From Rhabditoides inermis (taxonomy: Eukaryota; Nematoda; Chromadorea; Rhabditida; Rhabditidae): a stretch of 64,000 bases of DNA. The translations under genes were made by a program, and so were the position numbers. Location: positions 94,501 through 158,500 of the forward strand of contig CAWZYM010000369.1 of NCBI GenBank assembly GCA_963966185.1. The letters are read 5' to 3'. A model generated the notes under the pieces. The model searched no databases and was not told the DNA's origin. It was given only the letters and a program-made list of their open reading frames with translations. Numbering within the stretch: the stretch's first letter is position 1; every line of letters begins with the position of its first letter. This document shows positions 46,559 to 57,609 of the stretch, one piece after another.

Positions 46559-46818
46559 CGGCTATGTCTATTGCACATTGATCGATAATGATAAACTGAT
46601 TCGCATTAATTGTTTTTGTTTTTTTTTGTGAAAAGACTGGTGCCTACATATAAGTTCAAGTGTGAGTTATTCTCATCAGAATCATAGTGTTCTAGAATAT
46701 TTTTTAAAAGTGAATTGGTTTAAGTCTGATCTCACTATTTGTTTAGCCCCACCTTGTGAAACTTGAAACCACCTGCATTGGCAGAGAACAGGATGTTTCT
46801 TTTTCGCGCAGAGAGGGC

Positions 46819-46870
<52 letters not shown>

Positions 46871-47800
46871 GAGAGATTGCGGACCCTGACTCACTCACTT
46901 CTCACCATTCACTCCACTACAATACTACATTCACTTTTATCCGAGAGAGAGAGAGAGAGAGAGACGGGCAACACGCATTCCTTACATCCGATTTGTGATC
47001 TGCATTTTGATTCGCATAAGCGACCTCTTTTCTGCAGCACATTGGCCTTGGTTCAATTCGGTTACCAGTTACTGCCGTATCGGTTCACCCCAATAGGCAG
47101 TTTCTCTCGTCAAAAGGTGAGTTCTATTGCGGTTTGTGTCATGTAATTGTGTCAGCGGTGTAAACACGGTAATTTTGGAATAAATGATTGATAAATTTTT
47201 CGAATTTTGATCTTTCTCTCACTGTACATGTGGACTCAACTAATCGTAAGTAAAAGGACTCAAATCGTTTCAATAAAACATCGTTTCAATAAATCGACAG
47301 GGTCTCACTATCATCAGAGTTCAGAGTTCAGAGATTTATCCGGAATCGTTATAGCTGTACATGACATTGCAATCACAACAAATGAATGGAAGCATGCAGT
47401 AGGGCCAAGATCTTGGTAGGCTAACGCCGGGGGAATACAGTTTACCAAGAGGTTAGTGGTGGACGACGATTCTTGATCGATACTCAATCGATACTTGATC
47501 GATAATCAGCCCAATCCATTCGAGTACGATGGTAGGTGGAGAGGCTCCGGTAGTTCCTTTGCTCCCACGTAGCCGCATGTATCTCCTCGAGCCAGTAGTA
47601 CTGCATCCTCGTGAGCTTCTGCATCGCCTTGCTCAAGGGTACTCGCGCAGGATCATTTCGTCGAACCGATCGCACAGCGCGGGGAAAGAAGAAATATTAA
47701 TCTTTTTTGAGTTTTCACTTCACTATCATCATTATTTGTTTCTAATGTATTATGTTTATGTGATCTGATAGTTGAATCTCAGGATCAGTTAAGGGGATCC
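46559..47800. other. Intergenic, (GA)n tract and one doubtful minus-strand frame
   Basis: A GA tract with TTTCGCGCAG before it lies at 46810-46876 and a shorter one at 46942-46963. On the minus strand 47484-47675 reads KAMQKLTRMQYYWLEEIHAA and onwards, which looks like protein, but it has no visible splice acceptor or start; confidence in a gene is low. Confidence 0.35.
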
Positions 47801-47810
47801 TTGCTTTCAG

Positions 47811-49132
47811 ATGTTGTTGCTTCTCCTCTTCCCCCTGGCACAAGCGCAGTATGACGGACCACCGGAACCAGTGCCTACCGTATCTACAGGTTCGTCAATT
47901 ATACTTTCTGAACATGATGTCGTTCTTTTTGTTCGTTTTTCTTGTAATATCTATCACTTTGAAACCGAAAAAAGGATGCCATGACTTTTGAACGTGCGGT
48001 GGTAACAATCGAAAAAAAAGAATGCCATAACTTTTCAAAATGCGGTGGAAGGAACCGAAAAAGGATGCCATGTCCATGACTTTTCGAAATACTTATTTTC
48101 TCGTATTTTCAGAAACATGCACGTACGAGTTTCTACTCACGTGCGCTTTAAATGAACAGTGCGATATGGTTGGAGGGAAGCCGACATGTGTACTGTGTGA
48201 GTGGAGAGAGAGGGAGAGAGGGAGAGGGAGAAAGAGAGAGAGGAGAGAGAGAGAGAGAAAGAGAAGAGAAAGAGAGAGGGAGAGAGGGAGAGAGGGAGAA
48301 AGAGAGAGGGAGAAAGAGAGAGAGAGAGGAGAGAGGGAGAGAGAGGGTGAGGGAGAGAGGGGGGAAGAGAAATATCGAGAGAAAGAGAGAGAGGGAGAAA
48401 GAGGGAGAGAGAGAGAGGGAGAGAGGAAGAGAGGAAGAGAGGGAAAGAGGAGAGAGGAGAGAGGAGAGAGGAGAGAGGAGAGAGGAGAGAGGAGAGAGGA
48501 GAGAGGAGAGAGGAGAGAGGAGAGAGGAGAGAGGAGAGAGGAGAGAGGAGAGAGGAGAGAGGAGAGAGGAGAGAGGAGAGAGGAGAGAGGAGAGAGGAGA
48601 GAGGAGAGAGGAGAGAGGAGAGAGGAGAGAGGAGAGAGGAGAGAGGAGAGAGGAGAGAGGAGAGAGGAGAGAGGAGAGAGGAGAGAGAGGAGAGAGGAGA
48701 GAGGAGAGAGGAGAGAGGAGAGAGGAGAGAGGAGAGAGGAGAGAGGAGAGAGGAGAGAGGAGAGAGGAGAGAGGAGAGAGGAGAGAGGAGAGAGGAGAGA
48801 GGAGAGAGAGGAGAGAGGAGAGAGGAGAGAGGAGAGAGGAGAGAGGAGAGAGGAGAGAGGAGAGAGGAGAGAGGAGAGAGGAGAGAGGAGAGAGGAGAGA
48901 GGAGAGAGGAGAGAGGAGAGAGGAGAGAGGAGAGAGGAGAGAGGAGAGAGGAGAGAGGAGAGAGGAGAGAGGAGAGAGGAGAGAGGAGAGAGGAGAGAGG
49001 AGAGAGGAGAGAGGAGAGAGGAGAGAGGAGAGAGGAGAGAGGAGAGAGGAGAGAGGGAGAGAGGGAGAGAGGGAGAGAGGGAGAGAGGAAGAGAGAGAGA
49101 GCGAGAGAGGGAGAGAGCGAGAGAGAGAGAGA

Positions 49133-49181
<49 letters not shown>

Positions 49182-49288
49182 AGGGAGAGGGAGAGGGAGA
49201 GAGGGAGAGGGAGGGAGAGAGAGAGAGAGAGAGAGATTGAGAGGGAGAGAGGGAGAGAGGAAGAGGGAGATAGAGAGGAAGAGAGGGG

Positions 49289-49339
<51 letters not shown>

Positions 49340-52300
49340 CCTCCCCCCTCCAGCCACCTGTTCCAACCTGCCCTTCGGCGACTGTGCCCCCACCCACCAC
49401 TGCATCGTCAATGCCAGGGGAATGCCCGAGTGTGTGCTCAAGCGCTCGTTATTGATTTATTGATTTTGATCTATTTTTGTGTTCGTTTATTTATTATTTT
49501 AGTCCATTTTTAATTTATGTATGGTTATTTAAAATATTTTTTGCGCATAAAACCAACCGGAACTCGCGAGTGATAACCGGAACTCGCGAGTGACACGTCA
49601 ATGACTGTGGTTCGTATCCCCATTCTATTACAAACAAAAAAAGTTCTCAATTCGTATGATATTTTTCAAACTTGAAAACATTCATTCAGAACAACAAAAC
49701 TACGCAAATCTCAGAGCTCTCCAAGGAAACAAAATCAAGTGTGCGCAAAGCACAAAACACAAAACACATTATTCCAGCCTCGCCCATTCATCTCCTCACC
49801 TGCTCTTCGATTCTGTGCTTCGCGGGGTTCAAGTGCGAGATGCGCGACGGACGACCGACCTGCGTACCAGGGGCAGCGGCGGTGGGTGGGGGGACTCTTT
49901 CTTTCTCTCTCTCTCTCTCCCTCCCTCTCTCTCTCTTTCTCTCTCTCTCTTCCTCCCTCTCTCTCTCCACACAGTCTCAGTGACGCGTGCAATTTGATCT
50001 ACCCCCTTTGACGTCGCTAACTACTGCACTCGTTAAGTCAGCCGGACAGAGGGGTAGATCAGAGTGACGCGTCGCGGCGCCCATATACTGAAACATTTTC
50101 ATCACGAATTATTCCGCGAATAATCCGCCGCCAGACCATCAATGTTTTCGGCTAGTTACGGTGATGCGTTTCACTGCTAAAATATCAGAGTCAAAAAAAA
50201 GATTAGTCTATAATGGTCTTTGGGAAATGTGCTTTAATTCTTCTTTCGGACACAACAAATACGATTTACGCAGAAAATGTTGCAGAGTACATTTGCGATA
50301 CGCTTCACAGAAAACATATCACACATGAACACAGTCTCCTTCAATGCGTCTACTAGAACCTCTTTTAGAAGCCTCCACAATGAAGACGGAGAATTGGCAA
50401 TTGACAGTTAATGATACGGAAATGCTATAAAGTACTAACTAAAAACTATTGAACAAGTAAAGGTAAAGGTAAAGGTATCCCCCCGATTCAAGAGATTCAC
50501 TCTGCGGAGGGGGTCGAAGGAGGTCTATGGCACTACACCATAGCCCAACGATTTTCCAACGACGGTATCTGGCCTATTTTCGCAATAATGCGCCCGTGGG
50601 TGGCCTACCCTGCGGGTTACCTTCGCAGCAGACTGCTACCAATTTATCACCTTGGTACGGTCAAGCGCCCGGGAGGGGGATCGAACCCCCGACCCACTGA
50701 GTATAGCGGACATCGCTAACCACTACACTACGCGGTGCTCATTGTGCTTTAATTCTTCTTTCGGACACAACAAACAATTGAACAAATATGAATACTAAAG
50801 GTGTGAGGTCAGTCTCTTCAGCCCCTTCAAAACGTCTTTAAAACACACTGTTTGGTCGTGTTTCGAAGACGTTTCGAAGTCAGTATCGAAGGGAGCTGCG
50901 AAGAGACTGACCGCTCAAACACATACGTTTCACTCCCCTTGCAGCCCCCTCCCCTATCCACCCCGTCTCGAGCTCAGCCCAGCGGCATCGTCGGCCCGCC
51001 AGCCCCGCCCACTGTCAGTGCCAGTGAGAGTGTGAGTGTATCCGGTCATTCAGGTTTCAGGTAATGCAGGATTGAACAGTCTGAATAGAGTTTTTTTGTG
51101 TCCTTCACGGCTTGCGGATGACTGTTCTGTCGGTCTGAAGACAGAGAATTGGGTGTCAGCTTGAACAGTTGAAATGTGCAAATGTGCTTGTTCAGTCGCA
51201 CAGCCTCCCGCCGGGCGCTTCGTCAGGTTCTGGACCGCCCGCCCATCCCACCCAGAGGGGGACTGCGCGTCAGTGATCAATACCGTTTTTGTTTGTTTGT
51301 AAAGTTTGAGACAGTCCACTGTACCACTTGCAAACATGAAAATGAAAAACGCATTGTTTTACAATATGAAACATCATGATTCATGTTTTAGAACCCCTCA
51401 CCCCGCACGCGGACGCTGCAAGTGCTCCGGCAAGCAAGGCTGCGGTGAGTCGCTCATTCACAGGAACGATTAGTGAGGGATTAAACATCCTGATGTATGT
51501 GGTTGTTGGATTCTGTCATGTGATGGACTTTCATGATGGCATTTTCTATAGAAAATCTGTTCAGTCCCTGCCGCACCAGCCGCTCATGCCAGTCCCAGTC
51601 GCTGTCATGCCAGCCATACCCGTCACGCCTGCGGCGGTATGTGAAACTCCATTTCAGTTCACCACCTATTTGAGAGTAGGCTCAACTTCAACTGACTAGA
51701 CTAGAACACCAATTATTGGTGAATCAATGATGGTGACAAAACAACAAGGTACAAACTATACTCGTTCAGCGTCCCTACCCGATCTCGGCTGCACTGCCGC
51801 GCCTCCCGCCTCCACCCTCGTTGCGACCCATGGACATGCTACCCAAGACGACTGATGGATCTTCTTCTTCCTCTCCCTCTTCTGCTCCCCCGCAGAAGCC
51901 CTACGCCCTGCCGCCGGTTCCGCAGCACGATGATCCTGCTTCGATTCCTGTCGTTATACCGCAAAGGCCGTCGCAGGCTCCACAGAAGCCCATTGCTCCA
52001 GTGTCGATTCCCTCTCCTGGTGAGTTTGTGAGCGAGCCAGCATTAGCTGACAGTTTAGCAGACAGACTCATTTCCTAGGGTTTGTATAGACTGCGACAGC
52101 GCGATAGTTTTCGATCTGCCCCGCATGCAGTTCGAAATACGGTGCCATAACCGTCTGCCTCTATTGTTTTGCGCGCTATTGCCGAGAGCTGACTCTCCGT
52201 CTTCCTCTGATCTACCCCACTGCGCACAACTTATTACGAGCATACAACTATAAGAAGGCCAGGCTTAGACATGGTGTCAGTAGTCAGAATCTTCGAAACA

Positions 52301-55218
52301 CTTTGAAAATAACTTTTCGAATTGCATCCAGAAGACTCTGAAACGACTGACCACACCTTTCTAGTGGTCCCCTCCCCCCAACGCCCGCACCCGGCAGCGT
52401 CTCCAATGGACAGGAACGAGCTGGGAGAGGAAGAGACGGAAGGTATGCCATGTACGTTTTACAGACAATTGAAGTTGTGGAAGGGTGTACATCAAGCAAT
52501 TTATCAACTTGAAACGTGCGTGTTTTACGAACAATCTCATATCATGTAACTTTTTTCGAATACAAACTATTTACGGGAAATCATGTTGCCAGCTAGGAGC
52601 CAATGCAGAGCTCAATCAAAGCTGTTTTCGGAGCCCTTTTCATTCCAGTGATATCCTATAATATAGGATTCCTATTCTTCTTCACAATCCAAGTATAGTC
52701 TCATTTCTAGGATCTCCACGCCAATTCGAGACTCTTCGAGAAATAGAAATCATTAATCTTTTCCCTTTTCGAGCATCTTCCAGTCCCGGGAGTGGGAAAC
52801 CTTGACTTAAACAGTGGCGACTCTTGCTAGATGAGATTTGTCAATCTCCACTGCCCTTGCAGTCCCGCCCGCTATCACGTGCACCAGCATAGAGTGCGCC
52901 GAGGGGTTCGGCTGTCGGATGCTCAACGGCAGTCCAGAATGCATGCGGGTGGAGGATCAGGGTGGGCTTCTCTCCCTCTCTCTCTCTCTCTGTCTCTCTC
53001 TCCCTTCTCTCTCTGTCTCACACTCTCCCTTGTATCATCCATCTTTGAGTGAGAAACAGAGAGACAGAGAGAGGCAGAGAGAGACACAGAACAGTGCGAT
53101 ATGGTTGGAGGAAAGCCGACATGTGTACTGTGTGAGTGGAGAGAGGGAGAGAGAGAGGCAGAGAGAGAGACAGACAGACAGAGAGAGGCAGAGAGTCAGA
53201 CAGAGAGAGAGAGTCAGAGAGAGAGAGAGAGAAAGAGTCAGACGATCACAGTCCTCGTCGGCATCACCTGTGACGACCTGTCGTGCGGGGACGGGGAAGG
53301 TCTGGTGTGCAACTTCCAACACGGCACACCCGGCTGCAGGAGTACGTGATGTTTTTTTTGTTAAAATATTTCCCAAAAAAGTTTTTCGTTCTTTTTTATG
53401 TAGTGAACACAGATCCTCACAGGATTGTGTTTTGATATATTTTTAACAACTCGTCCGTGTTGTGTGTTGCAATTTTGAAAGCATCTGTGACTCTGTCCTA
53501 CGTACATTGAATGTAATGCTGTACAATGTTGCCATGAGGATTGACGTTGTGTTTTGATTTTCTACTGAAAGCTTTTCAGAAGTGGAGGAGACCCCGTGCC
53601 AGTCGCGTGTATGACGGGCAGGCCAAGTGCCAGCCCAATCGTGAGTTTGTGTCCTTTACTTTTTACTGCTTCCGATTTTGCCAAAGTTCCAAAAAGCAAA
53701 AGTGCCAGCCCAATCGTGAGTTACTCTACGCTTTCCTTTTTTCCTTTCTTTCTTTCTGATGGTATAAGCAAAGTGCGAGCCCAATCGACAGCTTTCCGTT
53801 CACTGTTCTGCTTTTCACTTCATTATACACACCTCTACCTATGTATATCTGACGAATACGATGTAGTTTGAAATCTGTTAATGCCACATACATTACGTTT
53901 CACGGATCGTTCATAGTCACTTCTGCGCTAATTCGATTAATCGTCATCGTTTGTACACAATCCAAAAGAGTTGGTGCATTAGTAATGGACCAAATCAGTA
54001 ATAATTAAGAAATCAGCGAAATCGAGATTAAATCAATACTATAATCGAAAACTCACTTTCACACGTTTGTTCTGTCTATCTGACATCGTAACCCTTGCAA
54101 TACAGGTCGAGCCGTTTCAGCTGTACGTTTCGTTGTAACATGCATACGTTTCACGCGACGATCATAGTCACTTCTCTGGTAGTTCGATCAATCGTCATTC
54201 CTAACATGTTCAAGCTAGCAGAACTGATGCACCAGTAAAAAATCAATAATCAATAATCATTCAATGTCCTATTACATGTGAATTTCCACACACAAATCGT
54301 AACACGTACAATACAGTTAGTGTTCCGAACGTGCAACATACGTTTCAATCAACGATCATAGTCACTGCTCCATGCAATCGATTAATCGTCATCGCTACGA
54401 CTGGATGAGATTCAATAATCAATCAATAATCAATCGGTACTTCTAGACTCAATAATTAGCAATAAATACGAAATAAGTAAAATTAATAATCAATCAATAA
54501 TCAATCAATACTTCCAGCCTCGCACACCTCGTGTTCGAGTGTGACGTGTGCGCCTGCGGAGAAGTGCTGGCTGCTGCCGGTGGAGGACTGCCAGGGCGCC
54601 CAGTGCAACACAGACCACCCACGATGCATGCCCGGTGAGTGGGTCTGTCTGCCTGTCCGAGACCCGGGCTCGGTGAGTGTGTCCGTCCGTCTGTCGCAGA
54701 CACATGTTGACCATATGCCCCTCCGTCAGTCCGAACCCCAGGTGAATGTGTCTGTCCGAGCTTTCCCGTTGAGAGTGTCTGTCTGTCTGTCCGAAATACT
54801 TTTTGTCCGTCTGTCCGTCTGTCCGAAATGGTTACTGTTTGCAGACGGCTTCCGCGCCACGTGCGATTTTGTGACCTGCGACGCGGGATTTGTGTGCGTG
54901 TTCGAGGGAGGAGTGCCGAGCTGCAGGAGTGAGAGGGAGAGAGAAAGAGAAGGAGGGAAAGAGAGAAAGAGGGGACAGAGAGGGAGGGAGAGAGGGAGAG
55001 TTTATAGCGAAAATCAAAATAGTGTGATTTCAGCCCCCGACACCCCGCTTGGACCCGATGTACTTATCGGCGCTGAGAGTGAGTTGTACAATCAATAGTC
55101 AATCAATAGTCAATCAATAATCAATCGATACTCCAGTCCCACCTCATTCATGCGGGCAAAACGAGATGCTCTACGAGTGCGGCAGCGCGTGCGAGCCGAA
55201 ATGCCATGATACCGAGGT

Positions 55219-55259
<41 letters not shown>

Positions 55260-55430
55260 ATTCTACACTTCTCAGTTGAATATCACTTGATAATCAATCG
55301 ATACTGAGTCAATACACATCAGCATCTCGCCTGCCCCGCGCTGTGCCTGGTGAACGTGTGTCAGTGCCTGCCGGGATACAAGAGAACGGTCGATGGAGTA
55401 TGCGTGCTGGCAGAAGAGTGTCCTAGTGGT

Positions 55431-55461
<31 letters not shown>

Positions 55462-55581
55462 GGAGAGGGAGAGAGGGAGAGAGAGGGAGAGAAAGAGGGA
55501 GAGAGAGAGGGAGAGAGAGAGGGGGGGGGGGTAAGGGAGAGAGAGAGAGAGGGAGAGAGACGGCAATGGGGATGAAGATAC

Positions 55582-55635
<54 letters not shown>

Positions 55636-56005
55636 GGAGAGAGATCTTCCAGAGACTCCATTCTCCTGTGGTGAGAACGAAATGCTATACGAGTGTGGAA
55701 CAGCGTGCGAGCCACAGTGCAACGAACCGGCCGAGGTGAACGAGTAAACAAGTAAACAAAGTAAACAAAACAATAAACAAACAACTGTTCAGCGCATCTG
55801 CACTCTGCAATGCATCATCAACGTGTGTCAGTGCATGCCGGGATTCAAGAGGAATCCAGAGGGAAAATGCGTCGACGAATATCAATGCGTAGGTACGTTT
55901 CACGGGGGATACGTTTCAATACGTTTCGCTACGTTTAAATCACATTTGATCGGTGAAAGACATACCGACAATGTTCCGTATGTACCAGCCACCAACCATG
56001 AGTGA
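47811..56005 (+). CDS. Secreted multidomain protein: FOLN-like modules, Pro-rich region, two TIL domains
   Basis: Exons: 47811-47889, 48113-48196, 49778-49881, 50945-51023, 51392-51444, 51565-51636, 51770-52019, 52365-52442, 52863-52961, 53252-53341, 54518-54634, 54845-54928, 55034-55078, 55137-55216, 55323-55428, 55653-55735, 55793-55892, 55989-56005. Phases agree throughout. A signal peptide (MLLLLLFPLAQAQ) is followed by C-x(n)-C-x(5)-C-x(6-8)-P-x-C modules like follistatin N-terminal domains (NEQCDMVGGKPTC, GFKCEMRDGRPTC, GFGCRMLNGSPEC, GFVCVFEGGVPSC), a Pro-rich stretch, then two copies of a trypsin-inhibitor-like domain (CGQNEMLYECGSACEPKC plus NVCQCLPGYKR; CGENEMLYECGTACEPQC plus NVCQCMPGFKR). 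AATAAA overlaps the stop (56008). TIL domains inhibit serine proteases, so an extracellular inhibitor is likely. Start follows CTTTCAG directly. Confidence 0.75.
48197..49345 (+). repeat. Giant (GA)n / (GGAGAGA)n intron
   Basis: The intron begins GTGAGTGGAGAGAGAGG and contains about 80 copies of a 7-bp GAGAGGA unit (48448-49055) flanked by irregular GA repeats. Reading frames of over 400 codons on both strands are artefacts of the 7-bp unit. Confidence 0.95.
49354..49463 (+). CDS. Alternative last exon of the FOLN/TIL gene (short form)
   Basis: After CCTCCAG the frame enters in phase 1, as the 49778 exon does. It reads TCSNLPFGDCAPTHHC, VNARGMPECVLKRSLLIY and stop. Joined to 48196 it would give a secreted two-module protein of about 90 residues; skipping it gives the long form. 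It lacks a good internal donor, so it can only end the reading frame. Confidence 0.45.
49989..50064. repeat. 76-bp mini-inverted repeat flanked by TGACGCGT
   Basis: TTTGATCTACCCC on the left pairs with GGGGTAGATCAGAG on the right. The octamer TGACGCGT flanks it on both sides (49981-49988, 50065-50072), as an 8-bp target duplication would. Confidence 0.55.
50459..50738 (-). repeat. tRNA-derived SINE, apparently full length
   Basis: Read on the minus strand: tRNA-like head GAGCACCGCGTAGTGTAGTG with A box and GGTCGGGGGTTCGATCCCCC B box, a body of about 180 bp, and an (ACCTTT)n tail (plus-strand AAAGGTAAAGGTA at 50459). It lies inside an intron of the FOLN/TIL gene. A 32-bp direct repeat starting TGTGCTTTAATTC occurs on both sides (50228-50259, 50743-50774). 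Confidence 0.75.
53090..53150 (+). pseudogene. Duplicated fragment of the first FOLN exon
   Basis: GAACAGTGCGATATGGTTGG through the donor GTGTGAGTGGAGAGAG repeats 48158-48205 with one or two differences. Only the 3' half of the exon, its donor and the start of the GA tract are present. It lies in an intron between GA runs and has no acceptor. Confidence 0.75.
53589..53795 (+). pseudogene. Broken cysteine-module exon with triplicated donor region
   Basis: After CTTTTCAG the in-phase frame reads EVEETPCQSRV and hits TGA; shifting one base continues YDGQAKCQPNR. The exon end AAGTGCCAGCCCAATCGTGAG is repeated at 53626, 53700 and (diverged) 53772. The flanking good exons join in phase without it. 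Confidence 0.45.
53890..54515 (+). repeat. Degenerate tandem repeat in intron
   Basis: Three copies of a unit of about 190-250 bp carry ACGTTTCAC...GATCATAGTCACTTCT and GATTAATCGTCATC (starts near 53897, 54147 and 54337). They are interleaved with TCAATAATCAATC runs that also fill later introns (55090-55130, 55280-55300). Confidence 0.6.
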
Positions 56006-56156
56006 ACAATAAACATTTGGGGGGAGACAAACCGACAATGACCAATCATTCATAAGACAACTATGAAAATTCAACGCACACAACAACATCGCTGAATTTA
56101 TCGCAACCAGCGAGACACATGAGACAAAATTGAAAGCTTTAAGGTCTTGAACATCT

Positions 56157-56711
56157 CTAGAACAGGATAGCAGCCGCCACAGCGATCACAGTAGCAACTG
56201 CCGCCGACGCCGCGGTCTTGGTAGGCTTGCCGGCCCCTCCCTCGGGAGAGCTGGGATCAGTCCCGCCCTCTCCGGGAGAACCATTGCCGCCATCCGTTCC
56301 CTCACTCCCTCCAGTCTTCGACTTGGGCTTGAACACGGATCCAGCCTTGTCCTTGTTGGCAGTCTTGAACTGCTTCAGAGCCGCCAGCGCGGAGGGCACG
56401 TCGACCTGAAACAATCGATAATCGATCGATAACCAATCGATACCTTCGTGTCGGTTCCGTTGACGAATGTCACGTCGATGTCGAATGTCTTGAGTGTGTC
56501 GACAGTGGCCTGTTCCTTGACTGCCGTCGGCGCCTTCTCCTCTGGCTTCGTCTCCACAGATTTGAGGTAGCTGGTGAGCTGCGTCTCCAGGGTATCCAGC
56601 TCGGAGGCGATTTTCGAGACACAGTCGCCAGAGCGGCAGCAACAGTCAACGGACTCCTTGCCCTTCTTCAACGTCAGCTTGCAGAACACGTCCTTCTGAA
56701 TAGCGATCGAT

Positions 56712-56744
<33 letters not shown>

Positions 56745-56909
56745 GAGAGAGGGAGAAAGAGAGAGAGAGAGAGGAGGAGAGAGGGGGGGAGAGAGAGGGG
56801 GAGAGAGAGAGGGGGAGAGAGAGATGCACCTCGCTTCCCTCCGCGCCCACACACTTGTCGTCGTCGCACTCTCCCTCCACCTCCACTTCCTCAGTCCCTT
56901 TTCCATTCA
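56157..56909 (-). CDS. Cysteine-containing, probably GPI-anchored protein, C-terminal exons
   Basis: Three exons are seen on the minus strand: 56830 to about 56909 (GTEEVEVEGECDDDKCVGAE), 56444-56695 (KDVFCKLTLKKGKESVDCCC, then SKIASELDTLETQLTSYLKS and EKAPTAVKEQATVDTLKTFD) and 56157-56405 (VDVPSALAALKQFKTANKDK, then a Gly/Ser/Pro/Glu-rich linker). It ends in a hydrophobic tail AASAAVATVIAVAAAILF directly before the stop, as in GPI-anchor signals. The middle exon has a coiled-coil-like helix. Splice signals TTTCAG/GTATCG and TATTCAG/GTGCAT keep phase. No start or signal peptide is found; the 5' side is a (GA)n/(CT)n tract (56710-57060). It converges with the FOLN/TIL gene, about 150 bp apart. 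Confidence 0.6.
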
Positions 56910-57006
56910 TCTCTCTTCCTCTCTCTCCGCCTCTCTTTTCTCTCTCTCCCTTTCTCTCCCTCCTTCTACTTCCCTCTCTCTTCCTCGCTCCTTCCTCCCT
57001 CCTCAA

Positions 57007-57037
<31 letters not shown>

Positions 57038-57568
57038 ATCTCTCCCCTCCCTCCATCTCCCCTCACCATCCCCCTCTACCGTATCTATCACGCACTGTGC
57101 CTCTCCGCTGCAGCTCACTCGACACAGGAGAAAGAAAAGATACTGTATAAATTGAAGTATCAAAAGTTATCTCACCTTACTTAATCGAGAGAAGTCACAA
57201 TCACACTAGACTTCCGCGTGATCTGTGATCTGCTGATCTGCTGATCATTACAAGAGATAATGGATATCTCATCACTTGTGTTCAACAAGTTTTCTGCAGA
57301 GAATGGGTCACGATGATGTAATTATATATTGAACAAATATCACAGATCATGGAAAACACAAACGACTCGTTTTTTTCACGTGTAATCCTTGTGTAAACGA
57401 ATTGAACAGTCTAAAGAATGACTTGTATGACAGTTGAACTATCAAATGAGTGGCATGACTATTCGCACGACTATTCTCACACATTCGCCCACGCACAAAA
57501 AACATCGCGATCAAATTGTTCCGCGCAGTTTTTTGTCCAGCCTTGATTGACCAGCTGCTCATAAGGTG

Positions 57569-57577
57569 TTATAAAAC
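57569..57577 (+). promoter_or_regulatory. TATA box of the PPRP-repeat gene
   Basis: TTATAAAAC lies 32 bp before the ATG at 57610, so the leader would be only a few bases long. Confidence 0.5.
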
Positions 57578-57609
57578 GACCAGCGGAAAAGAGGTTGAAC
57601 ATCAGCAGC

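Noticed and set aside
48040..49455. Frames of 430-470 codons rich in REERGER or LSSLLSP
   Set aside because: They are the 7-bp GAGAGGA intron repeat, which stays open in several frames; the real exons are the short cysteine mod­ules at its borders.
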